Origin: Desulfobacterales bacterium
GTDB taxonomy: Bacteria; Desulfobacterota; Desulfobacteria; Desulfobacterales; Desulfobacteraceae
DNA: 5,076 nt
Direction: 5' to 3'
Assembly (NCBI GenBank): GCA_022361535.1
Contig: JAKSAU010000880.1
Location: 1-5,076, forward strand
In this document: positions 1-5,076 of the stretch, piece by piece
Position numbering within the stretch: the stretch's first letter is position 1
Layout: every line of letters starts with the position of its first letter
Program-made: the position numbers and the translations under genes
Notes under the pieces: generated by a model
What the model saw: the letters and a program-made list of their open reading frames with translations, nothing else
The model's database searches: none
Told to the model about the DNA's origin: nothing

Positions 1-262
1 TGGTATGGGGTCTGTCAGAACCAACCTCCCCGTATCAGAAACCAGCAGGGAAAAGCTAAGAGAAGTTGTTACATTGGTTAAAAAGTATATTCCCTGTGGG
101 GAAGGAAAAGCCCATAAATCAAGGTTATCCCATGTCTGCCTTGATTTATGGGCTTTTCCTTCCCCACAGGGAATATACTTTTTAACCAATGTAACAACTT
201 CTCTTAGCTTTTCCCTGCTGGTTTCTGATACGGGGAGGTTGGTTCTGACAGACCCCATACCA
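1..262. repeat. Perfect 124-bp inverted repeat with 14-base loop (probable fold-back chimera)
   Basis: Bases 1-124 are the exact reverse complement of bases 139-262; position i pairs with 263-i without a mismatch, and 125-138 form the loop. The right arm is genuine rtcB coding sequence read on the minus strand. The left arm is the same rtcB stretch flipped, so protein homology stops at about the loop. The repeat starts at the first base of the window, so the arm may originally have been longer. A long perfect hairpin inside a conserved gene at a sequence end is typical of an amplification or assembly fold-back. A real inversion-duplication is possible but less likely. Confidence 0.95.
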
Positions 263-492
263 CAGCCAATATCCACGCCCACGGCATTAGGGATAACAGC
301 ATTGTAAGCGGCTATAACCCCACCGATGGGCATACCGTAACCCGGATGACAGTCAGGCATCAGTGATACATGGTGGAAAACAACAGGATGCATAGCAAGG
401 TCCTCAGCTTGTTTCATCGCAAGCACTTCGATATTTGAACACCATGATTTGATAGGAACTTTATATTTATCTTCTTTTTTTACCCATTCCAT
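1..492 (-). CDS. rtcB: RNA-splicing ligase RtcB, N-terminal part, truncated
   Basis: RtcB seals RNA ends carrying 2',3'-cyclic phosphate or 3'-phosphate to 5'-OH ends, using GTP and Mn2+, and so repairs cleaved tRNA and other RNAs in the cytoplasm. The start is ATG at 492, preceded by AGGAGG (508-503) ten bases away. Reliable RtcB sequence covers about 122 residues: MPDCHPGYGMPIGG (45-58) and VGVDIGCGM (71-79). Asp74 and Cys77 match the first Mn-binding residues of the family (Asp95 and Cys98 in Pyrococcus horikoshii RtcB). It is the last visible gene of the slipin-rtcA-rtcB operon, 29 bases after rtcA. The frame stays open to base 1, but from about base 124 down it reads the inverted-repeat copy and no longer resembles RtcB. 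Full-length RtcB has roughly 400-480 residues, so the His metal ligands and the guanylylated His are absent from this window. Identity is sure; the C-terminal 40 residues are artefactual. Confidence 0.93.
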   Translation of the reverse strand, partial: MEWVKKEDKYKVPIKSWCSNIEVLAMKQAEDLAMHPVVFHHVSLMPDCHPGYGMPIGGVIAAYNAVIPNAVGVDIGCGMGSVRTNLPVSETSREKLREVVTLVKKYIPCGEGKAHKSRQTWDNLDLWAFPSPQGIYFLTNVTTSLSFSLLVSDTGRLVLTDPIP

Positions 493-502
493 TTTTTTAA
501 TT

Positions 503-508
503 CCTCCT
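503..508 (-). promoter_or_regulatory. Strong Shine-Dalgarno of rtcB
   Basis: AGGAGG reads on the minus strand ten bases before the ATG at 492, in the 29-base gap after the rtcA stop. It fixes the rtcB start. It is the strongest ribosome-binding site of the three operon genes, in keeping with RtcB being the main product. No terminator or promoter fits in the gap, so rtcB is co-transcribed with rtcA. Confidence 0.75.
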
Positions 509-521
509 ACGCATAGACCCT

Positions 522-1532
522 TTAGTTCTCGATTGTTATCTGCCAACGGCGATCATCAATTTCCGTGCAGTTGATATTCAGGTCTAAGAATTGTTTCACT
601 ACTTCAATATTTGTCATTGTGTGACGGCTGGGCGGTTGGGTAATAAACTTACCGGCACCAGCCATGGCAAAAGGTATCAGTAACTGATCTGCAAGATATT
701 TCCCCACAGGTACATCAGTGGATAGGTAACTTTTCACCTGGCCTACGCATCTTTTGGCAACCTTTTCAGCTGTAACACCTTTGACCCCGAACCCTGAAAA
801 TACCTCTGTGATGTTTTCGCTATCCACGGTGAGGGTCAAAACATTGCCCGGCCCGTGCGAGTCAGGGACGTTCACGACTTCACAGTTTTCCCAGCCCAAT
901 AGTTTTTGGACTACTTTAATCTCTCTTGCAGCAATGTTTTCAGGCAGGTTAGCCACAAAGGCCTTTGCCTTTTTATTCAATATTTTACCCCGTTGGGTAA
1001 GAGATAATTTTTCAAGAGGGGAGGGATTTATCTCTACTTTAAATTTTCCTCCACCAGCCGGATAGAACCCAGGGCGAATTAAAGATGCTGAAACTGTTGG
1101 TCCCATCTGGTTGATAAGCCCCAGAAATGTCTGATCCAGAAAATCAAAAGGAGGGGCATACGGGTTGTGGGTCCCTCCTTCCAGTATGACTTCGGAAGGT
1201 TCATCTGCAATCAATAATGCTGGCAAGATAGCCTGGAGTACCAACGTACAGCTTCCTGCCGTTCCGATTGCAAAATTATAATTGCCAGCGTTTATGGTGC
1301 TTGGCTCAAATTTAAGAGACTGTGAGCCGATGCTTGCACCTTCTACCACGGCATTGCCCACCTTGACTGCAGCCTTGACACATGTCAGATGCTGCCGCAT
1401 CAGTCCCGGTTTTTTTCTCCCTGCCCGGATGTCTTTTATTGTAAAAGATTTACCTGTAACCAAGGACAGGGCAAGGGATGTCCTTAAGATTTGTCCGCCA
1501 CCTTCTCCAAGCATTCCTTCAATAATCAGCAT
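522..1532 (-). CDS. rtcA: RNA 3'-terminal phosphate cyclase RtcA
   Basis: RtcA converts RNA 3'-phosphates to 2',3'-cyclic phosphates with ATP through a covalent enzyme-AMP intermediate, and can also adenylate 5'-phosphate ends. It prepares or protects ends handled by RtcB. The 336 residues match the usual family length (about 340). Visible motifs are GEGGGQILR (9-17), RAGRKKPGLMRQHLT (36-50), GTAGSCTLVLQ (90-100), GGTHNPYAPPFDF (119-131), GFYPAGGGK (155-163) and PVGKYLADQLLIPFAMAG (275-292). His304 in SRHTMTNIEVV corresponds to the adenylated His309 of Escherichia coli RtcA. The ATG at 1532 is preceded by AGAGGA about ten bases away, and the first residues MLIIEGMLGEGGGQ fit the family start. 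The gene begins 31 bases after the slipin stop and ends 29 bases before rtcB. Nothing suggests damage, and the identification is secure. Confidence 0.97.
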   Translation of the reverse strand: MLIIEGMLGEGGGQILRTSLALSLVTGKSFTIKDIRAGRKKPGLMRQHLTCVKAAVKVGNAVVEGASIGSQSLKFEPSTINAGNYNFAIGTAGSCTLVLQAILPALLIADEPSEVILEGGTHNPYAPPFDFLDQTFLGLINQMGPTVSASLIRPGFYPAGGGKFKVEINPSPLEKLSLTQRGKILNKKAKAFVANLPENIAAREIKVVQKLLGWENCEVVNVPDSHGPGNVLTLTVDSENITEVFSGFGVKGVTAEKVAKRCVGQVKSYLSTDVPVGKYLADQLLIPFAMAGAGKFITQPPSRHTMTNIEVVKQFLDLNINCTEIDDRRWQITIEN

Positions 1533-1563
1533 GATATTTTCCTCTTTCCACTTTAAGCGCGCA

Positions 1564-2664
1564 TCACAGCAGGTTTACAATACGATCGGCAAGCCCTTTT
1601 TCTCCGAGCACAACGTTCATTTTTGAGTTTGACACAACCTTTTCAAGGATATCAAGTTCACGCAGCCTCATCAGTGTAGGGTTGTTTTCAAGAAGTTTGG
1701 CAGTGTTTACCTGGCTTCTCATGGCTGCAGTTTCTTCTCTTCTCATAATCAGGTTGGACTCTGCTGCCTTTTTCGCTTCAATGACCCTGTTCATAAGATC
1801 TTTCATGTCACCTGGCAAGATAATGTCTCTTATACCAAAACTTTTTACCTGAATTCCAAGCGATTGAGCGCTGTCTTTGATAGCCGCAATCAGATCATCT
1901 GATACTTTCTCTTTTTCGTTTAGCACAGAATCAAGCTCCAGTGCACCAATCACTGATCTTAATGAAAGTTGGGCCTCTCTATACAAGGCTTGCTGGCTGT
2001 CTTCTGACAATGATACGGATTTTAACGCATCTGTAATGCTGAAGCTCAGCATTGCATTCATTCGCAGGGTGACCTTATCCGATGTCATTATTTCCTGACC
2101 GGATACATCCAGAATTTTTTCTCTCAGATCAACCGTAAAGAATCTGTTTACTGCTGTTCCGGTCCAGAAAAGGTGACGACCTGCAGGAAGGGTGTCAACG
2201 TATTTCCCATCTTTAAAGTACACGCATTTATGACCTTCCGGGACATCAACAATAGAGAAAAAATTGACTGCATCTTCACTTTTTACTATCTGAGCCATGG
2301 CGTCGTGTTTTAAACAAACCTGCCTTGCATCAATTATTTCAACCCTCAGTTTTTTAAAATCTTTCCAAAGAGCATAGAGACCAGGGCCAAGTATTCTTTC
2401 AAATCTTCCCTCAACCCATACAAGAGCTCGCTGATAATCCTCTAAATCAATGACTTGCACGTGATCATCCAGCGTACCTGATTTGATCATCAAATCCAGA
2501 TTGTCATGGATTAGCCATGGATCTCTCATTGACGCAACATCTATCCTGACATTGAAAAAAGGATCAGCAAACCAGTGGCGACCTTTTTTCAAGATGCCTC
2601 TAAACTCCCGGTCTTTGAAGTATAGTCCTTTCTCGTAAGAACGGATTTTTTTAGTTTTAATCAT
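1564..2664 (-). CDS. Slipin-family SPFH (band 7) protein of the RNA-repair operon
   Basis: The protein has 366 residues. The C-terminal two thirds is a standard SPFH/stomatin domain: DVSGQEIMTSDKVTLRMNAMLSF (186-208), LRSVIGALELDSVLNEKE (235-252) and LGIQVKSFGIRDIILPGDM (269-287). A charged helical stretch rich in Glu, Lys and Ala (290-345) probably forms a coiled coil for oligomerisation. Stomatins usually start with a membrane hairpin, but none is visible here. Instead the N-terminal half holds two extra copies of the strand pattern that opens the SPFH domain (11-48, 77-114; third copy 142-181). ATG at 2664 has AGGA (2677-2674) nine bases upstream. It is the first protein gene after the sigma-54 promoter, ahead of rtcA and rtcB. 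Slipins are known to recur beside rtcBA in many bacteria, but their role in RNA repair is unknown; a scaffold or localisation platform is my inference. Confidence 0.9.
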   Translation of the reverse strand: MIKTKKIRSYEKGLYFKDREFRGILKKGRHWFADPFFNVRIDVASMRDPWLIHDNLDLMIKSGTLDDHVQVIDLEDYQRALVWVEGRFERILGPGLYALWKDFKKLRVEIIDARQVCLKHDAMAQIVKSEDAVNFFSIVDVPEGHKCVYFKDGKYVDTLPAGRHLFWTGTAVNRFFTVDLREKILDVSGQEIMTSDKVTLRMNAMLSFSITDALKSVSLSEDSQQALYREAQLSLRSVIGALELDSVLNEKEKVSDDLIAAIKDSAQSLGIQVKSFGIRDIILPGDMKDLMNRVIEAKKAAESNLIMRREETAAMRSQVNTAKLLENNPTLMRLRELDILEKVVSNSKMNVVLGEKGLADRIVNLL

Positions 2665-2978
2665 TTTTTCTTTTCCTTTTCATCTTAAAGCCGTTCTCAG
2701 ATCGGCCAATGCAATGGTTTAAGGGGAGCAATCTGTCACCTGGCGACACCTGGATCTGCGGAGCATTATTTAAGTTTATGAATCACGTTCGCTTCGTTTG
2801 AAGAATACTCTGTCAAACCAAACCTCAAGTTCAACATTTCCTCTGCATTCGTTGTAAACAGTTCATATACGGTATCCATATGCTGCATGGCGGGTCCGTG
2901 GATGTTGTTCTCTAAATCTGACCAAGAAAACCTGCCAGATTACTTCATGCCCTCCTTAAACCTTATAGGGTAAAACAA
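2665..2978 (-). other. Long transcribed leader between tRNA-like RNA and slipin gene
   Basis: These 314 bases carry no established gene. They should be transcribed if the sigma-54 promoter at 3156-3172 drives the operon. Contents noted are a Shine-Dalgarno-like AAGGAGG (2957-2951), a short reading frame (2766-2939) with an in-frame stop near its putative start, and two copies of CCAGGTG ten bases apart (2753-2747 and 2743-2737). A tiny reading frame of eight codons (ATG at 2683) ends over the slipin start codon. I see no clear intrinsic terminator and no second sigma-54 promoter. Confidence 0.5.
2766..2939 (-). pseudogene. Short protein-like reading frame in the operon leader, possibly a gene remnant
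   Basis: On the minus strand this frame reads 57 codons without a stop, including WSDLENNIHGPAMQHMDTV and ELFTTNAEEMLNLRFGLTEY, and ends with TAA at 2768-2766. The composition looks like a real helical protein. The first in-frame ATG is at 2888 (40 residues) and has no ribosome-binding site. Further upstream an ATG at 2948-2946 lies just after AAGGAGG but is followed by AAG and then an in-frame TAA (2942-2940); the Shine-Dalgarno spacing there is also only about two bases. It may be a small gene killed by a nonsense change, a remnant of a once-longer operon gene, or chance. I do not recognise the family. Confidence 0.25.
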
Positions 2979-3051
2979 TTACCGGAGCAGGAATCGAACC
3001 TGCAACACTCGTGTTATCTGCACGATGCTCTACCAATTGAGCTATCCATTC
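2979..3051 (-). ncRNA. tRNA-like RNA, first element of the sigma-54 transcript (possible tRNA mimic)
   Basis: Read on the minus strand, 73 bases fold as a tRNA with standard numbering. U8A9 is at 3044-3043. The D arm GCTC/GAGC encloses an eight-base loop containing GG (3042-3027). A26 follows, then a five-pair anticodon stem TCGTG/CACGA with seven-base loop CAGATAA (3025-3009). A five-base variable region ends in T48, able to pair with A15. The T arm is GCAGG/CCTGC with loop TTCGATT (3003-2987). Two features argue against a working tRNA: loop position 33 is A, not the universal U, and the acceptor stem GAATGGA/TCCGGTA has mismatches at pairs 1 and 3 and a G-U at 4. No CCA is encoded. Loop CAGATAA differs by one base from the CTGATAA of tRNA-Ile(GAU). 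It lies about 95 bases downstream of the predicted sigma-54 start site, in the same orientation as slipin-rtcA-rtcB. A tRNA mimic like bacterial Y RNAs, or a decayed tRNA, are the alternatives. Confidence 0.75.
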
Positions 3052-3155
3052 AGACGCCTTTCCTTTGTTAGAATCCATGTCCGGAACACTCAGTATTTAC
3101 AAAATTATTTGAATGCTGTGTGCCGCTGGCCCGGTGGCATCTGCGTTTTCTATAG

Positions 3156-3172
3156 AGCAACGGACGTGCCAG
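3156..3172 (-). promoter_or_regulatory. Sigma-54 (-24/-12) promoter of the tRNA-like RNA/slipin-rtcA-rtcB operon
   Basis: On the minus strand the bases read C-TGGCAC-GTCCG-TTGCT, matching the sigma-54 consensus TGGCAC-N5-TTGCA at ten of eleven fixed positions, with correct spacing between GG and GC. With C3157 as -12, transcription would start near 3145 and run left through the tRNA-like RNA to rtcB. A sigma-54 promoter facing the rtc genes beside a divergent RtcR-type activator is the known arrangement in E. coli and Salmonella, so the assignment is well supported. RtcR should bind upstream, in 3173-3315. Confidence 0.9.
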
Positions 3173-3315
3173 TTACTGAAAAAACATTAATTAAAGTTGT
3201 AACTATTTGAAAAAATAAAGATTATAGTGACGATATCTGTAAATAAAGACTTGACAGGAAATAGTTTACTTCGGTAGTTTATATAAAATTATATAGGAAT
3301 TATATAAAATCAGAT
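3173..3315. promoter_or_regulatory. AT-rich divergent control region with candidate RtcR enhancer repeats
   Basis: This spacer separates the sigma-54 promoter from the rtcR start codon. TTATATA occurs at 3279-3285, 3289-3295 and 3300-3306, phased at 10 and 11 bases. The first and third copies extend to an identical eleven-mer, TTATATAAAAT. They lie about 135-160 bases upstream of the predicted sigma-54 start site, a normal distance for an upstream activating sequence, and also between the rtcR promoter and its ATG, where binding could affect rtcR itself. TAGTTTA is also repeated (3262-3268, 3275-3281), and AGTTAC (3171-3176) is mirrored by GTAACT (3199-3204). Which of these, if any, RtcR binds is inference. 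Confidence 0.4.
3251..3280 (+). promoter_or_regulatory. Probable sigma-70-type promoter of rtcR
   Basis: TTGACA (3251-3256) is a perfect -35 hexamer. At 18 bases spacing, TAGTTT (3275-3280) is a mediocre -10 hexamer. Constitutive low-level expression from a vegetative promoter is what a sensor-activator such as RtcR needs. The -10 is weak, so the exact start is uncertain. Confidence 0.5.
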
Positions 3316-4911
3316 ATGAAAAAAACAGTTGTAATCGGAATTTTAGGTCCTGTACTTGATAGGGGGGAAAATGCATCACGGTGGCAGCACTGGCGACCGA
3401 GCGTAGCTATTTGCCAGCACAGCGATTTTCTGGTAGATCGCTTTGAACTCCTGTATCAGAAAAGCTATACCCGGCTTATGCGACGGATTAAAGATGATAT
3501 TCGGGATGTCTCCCCGGAAACCGAAGTGGTGCCAGTTGAAACTGGTTTCACTGATCCATGGGATTTTGAAGAGGTGTATGGTGTATTACATGATTTTGCC
3601 AAGGGATATCACTTTGATACTGAAAATGAAGACTACCTGATTCATATCACTACAGGCACCCATGTTGCTCAGATATGTCTTTATCTTCTCATTGAATCAA
3701 ACTATCTGCCAGGTCGATTATTGCAGACAAGCCCTCCTCCTAGAAAAAGGAATCAGGATTTAAGTGGCGAATATAGAATTATTGACTTAGATTTATCACG
3801 GTATGATCAGATTGCAATGCGATTCGAGCAGGAGATGAAAGATGATATATCCTTTTTGAAATCAGGCATAGAAACACGGAATCCGTTTTTTAACAACCTA
3901 ATTGAACAAATCGAACGTGTCTCCATCCACTCTGTTGATCCTGTTTTGATAACGGGCCCGACCGGCGCAGGTAAATCTCGTCTGGCCAGAAGGGTATATG
4001 AATTGAAAAAATCCAGACGCCAGTTAAAAGGACGTTTTGTGGAAGTCAATTGTGCGACTCTGAGAGGTGATGGAGCCATGTCAGCTCTTTTTGGGCACAA
4101 AAAAGGCTCGTTTACTGGGGCGACCAGTGATAGGGACGGTCTATTGAAAACAGCAGATCAGGGAATGCTATTTTTAGATGAAGTTGGTGAGCTTGGACTG
4201 GATGAACAGTCCATGCTGCTCCGAGCTGTTGAGGAAAAACAATTTCTTCCGGTGGGTTCCGATATTGAGGCTCATAGTGATTTTCAGTTGATCTGTGGGA
4301 CTAACCGGGATCTATTTAAAGAAGTCATGGAAAAAAGATTCAGGGAGGACCTTCTTTCCAGAATAAACCTATGGACATTTGAAATGCCGGGACTGAATAA
4401 GCGACCTGAAGATATTGAGCCGAATTTGAACTATGAACTAGATCGTTTTGCCGAAAGAACAAAACGGCACATCACATTTAATAAAGAAGCCCGGAGTCGC
4501 TTTTTAAAATTTGCAACTTCCCCTGAGGCACTTTGGCCTGCAAACTTTCGAGATCTTAACGGGGCCATAACTAGAATGGCAACGTTAGCTCCCGGAGGCC
4601 GGATCACAGATAAGGTCGTCAAAGATGAGATGCATAGACTATCCGTTAGATGGGGTTCCTTTCAAAAGCAAAGAGATGATAGAATATTAGTGGAACTGAT
4701 AGGTGACGAACGGACTGCAGCCCTTGATCGATTTGAAAAAGTACAGCTTGCAGATGTTATTAGAATCTGTCGCACTTCCAAAAATATTGCACAAGCAGGT
4801 AGAACTCTTTTTGCCGAATCAAGAAAAAGAAAGGCACGTTCAAATGATTCGGACCGACTGAGAAAATATCTTTCTAAATATCAAATCCAATGGCGAGAGA
4901 TACGCTCTTGA
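3316..4911 (+). CDS. rtcR: RtcR, CARF-domain sigma-54-dependent transcriptional activator of RNA repair
   Basis: RtcR activates sigma-54 RNA polymerase at the rtc promoter by ATP-driven remodelling. The 531 residues are collinear with E. coli RtcR as I recall it. Residues 1-180 form the CARF (Rossmann-like) sensor, with MKKTVVIGILGPVLD and the ligand-site motif HITTGTHVAQ (110-119). In Salmonella this domain binds tRNA fragments ending in 2',3'-cyclic phosphate. The AAA+ domain (about 185-430) has Walker A GPTGAGKS (214-221), the sigma-54 contact loop GSFTGA (264-269; usual GAFTGA), Walker B LFLDE (285-289) and arginine-finger region RFREDL (341-346). The C-terminus (about 470-525) holds the DNA-binding helix-turn-helix, with LADVIRICRTSKNIAQAGRTLF. 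ATG at 3316 is chosen because the first residues align with the family. The ribosome site is poor: AGGA at 3295-3298 is 17 bases away. It is divergent from the operon it should control. No terminator is evident after the stop. Confidence 0.97.
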   Translation: MKKTVVIGILGPVLDRGENASRWQHWRPSVAICQHSDFLVDRFELLYQKSYTRLMRRIKDDIRDVSPETEVVPVETGFTDPWDFEEVYGVLHDFAKGYHFDTENEDYLIHITTGTHVAQICLYLLIESNYLPGRLLQTSPPPRKRNQDLSGEYRIIDLDLSRYDQIAMRFEQEMKDDISFLKSGIETRNPFFNNLIEQIERVSIHSVDPVLITGPTGAGKSRLARRVYELKKSRRQLKGRFVEVNCATLRGDGAMSALFGHKKGSFTGATSDRDGLLKTADQGMLFLDEVGELGLDEQSMLLRAVEEKQFLPVGSDIEAHSDFQLICGTNRDLFKEVMEKRFREDLLSRINLWTFEMPGLNKRPEDIEPNLNYELDRFAERTKRHITFNKEARSRFLKFATSPEALWPANFRDLNGAITRMATLAPGGRITDKVVKDEMHRLSVRWGSFQKQRDDRILVELIGDERTAALDRFEKVQLADVIRICRTSKNIAQAGRTLFAESRKRKARSNDSDRLRKYLSKYQIQWREIRS

Positions 4912-5076
4912 GACTCCTTCATATCTCTATACAACAACTGGTTGATTTTTAGATGAAAGTAAGTCAGATTTGACCTCTACAAAAAGAGAGCAAGCATGCT
5001 ATGATCCGTCACTTTTGCTTCTGATTCCCAACCACAACATCTGGTATATGGCCATGTTCTGAACTTATGGCCCTAA
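4912..5076. other. Downstream flank without recognisable gene
   Basis: The 165 bases after rtcR contain stops in the frames I read on both strands and no recognisable protein motif. A weak hairpin (CAAC 4932-4935 with GTTG 4941-4944, followed by ATTTTT) is too short to be called a terminator. AGCATGCT (4994-5001) is an isolated palindrome. The region is probably an intergenic spacer or decayed sequence. Confidence 0.4.

Noticed and set aside
5..307. Plus-strand reading frame of 100 codons
   Set aside because: It exists because the inverted repeat copies rtcB code onto the plus strand; the first part is RtcB residues in the flipped arm and the rest is antisense of the real gene.
754..1626. 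Plus-strand frames at 754-1065 and 1282-1626
   Set aside because: They are antisense to rtcA, which has clear family motifs over its whole length.
2922..2937. Second possible sigma-54 promoter (TGGCAG on the minus strand)
   Set aside because: The -12 side reads TG where GC should stand at the fixed spacing.
2979..3051. Functional tRNA-Ile(GAU)
   Set aside because: The loop resembles that of tRNA-Ile(GAU), but U33 is replaced by A and acceptor pairs 1 and 3 are mismatched.
3137..3152. Plus-strand TGGCAT resembling a -24 element directed at rtcR
   Set aside because: There is no GC-containing -12 element at the right distance.
3025..3210. Plus-strand frame of 61 codons
   Set aside because: It overlaps the tRNA-like RNA and the sigma-54 promoter on the other strand, and has no ribosome-binding site or recognisable motif.
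3807..4622. Minus-strand frames at 3807-4100 and 4431-4622
   Set aside because: They are antisense to the AAA+ domain of rtcR and show no protein-family signal.
4932..4950. Possible terminator after rtcR
   Set aside because: The stem has only four base pairs and low GC, so the following T run is not convincing.

Overview
The window carries an RNA-repair locus of the RtcR/RtcA/RtcB type in a Gram-negative bacterium. RtcR is known mainly from proteobacteria and neighbouring phyla such as Desulfobacterota; the moderate GC and AT-rich intergenic DNA fit this, but the sequence does not fix the species. The layout is divergent. On the right, rtcR (3316-4911, + strand) encodes a sigma-54 activator with an N-terminal CARF-type sensor. 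On the left, all on the minus strand, lie a tRNA-like RNA (2979-3051), a SPFH/slipin protein (1564-2664), RNA 3'-phosphate cyclase rtcA (522-1532) and the N-terminal part of RNA ligase rtcB (from 492 towards base 1).

The control logic can be read from the DNA. A near-perfect sigma-54 (-24/-12) promoter lies at 3156-3172 and fires leftwards, with a predicted start near 3145. The tRNA-like element is the first recognisable thing in that transcript and is followed by slipin, rtcA and rtcB, each with a Shine-Dalgarno sequence and short gaps (31 and 29 bases). The 143 bases between the promoter and rtcR are very AT-rich. They hold a TTGACA -35 element for rtcR and three TTATATA repeats phased at 10-11 bp, which sit where an enhancer for RtcR would be expected.

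How the genes work together: RNases that cut tRNA leave 2',3'-cyclic phosphate and 5'-OH ends. In Salmonella, RtcR is known to sense such tRNA fragments through its CARF domain. It then opens the sigma-54 promoter to make RtcB (rejoins the ends) and RtcA (cyclises 3'-phosphates). The tRNA-like RNA made by the same promoter has an intact tRNA core (D, anticodon and T arms), an A instead of U33 and a poor acceptor stem. It therefore looks like a tRNA mimic, not a working tRNA. It recalls the Y RNAs of rsr-yrlBA-rtcBA operons, but no Ro60/Rsr gene is visible here. It is the most interesting element in the window.

Two cautions apply. Bases 1-262 form a perfect 124-bp inverted repeat with a 14-base loop that breaks rtcB and begins exactly at the first base; this is most likely a fold-back chimera at a contig end. 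The leader between the tRNA-like RNA and slipin (2665-2978) holds only a short, probably broken reading frame. The last 165 bases (4912-5076) contain no gene I can support.
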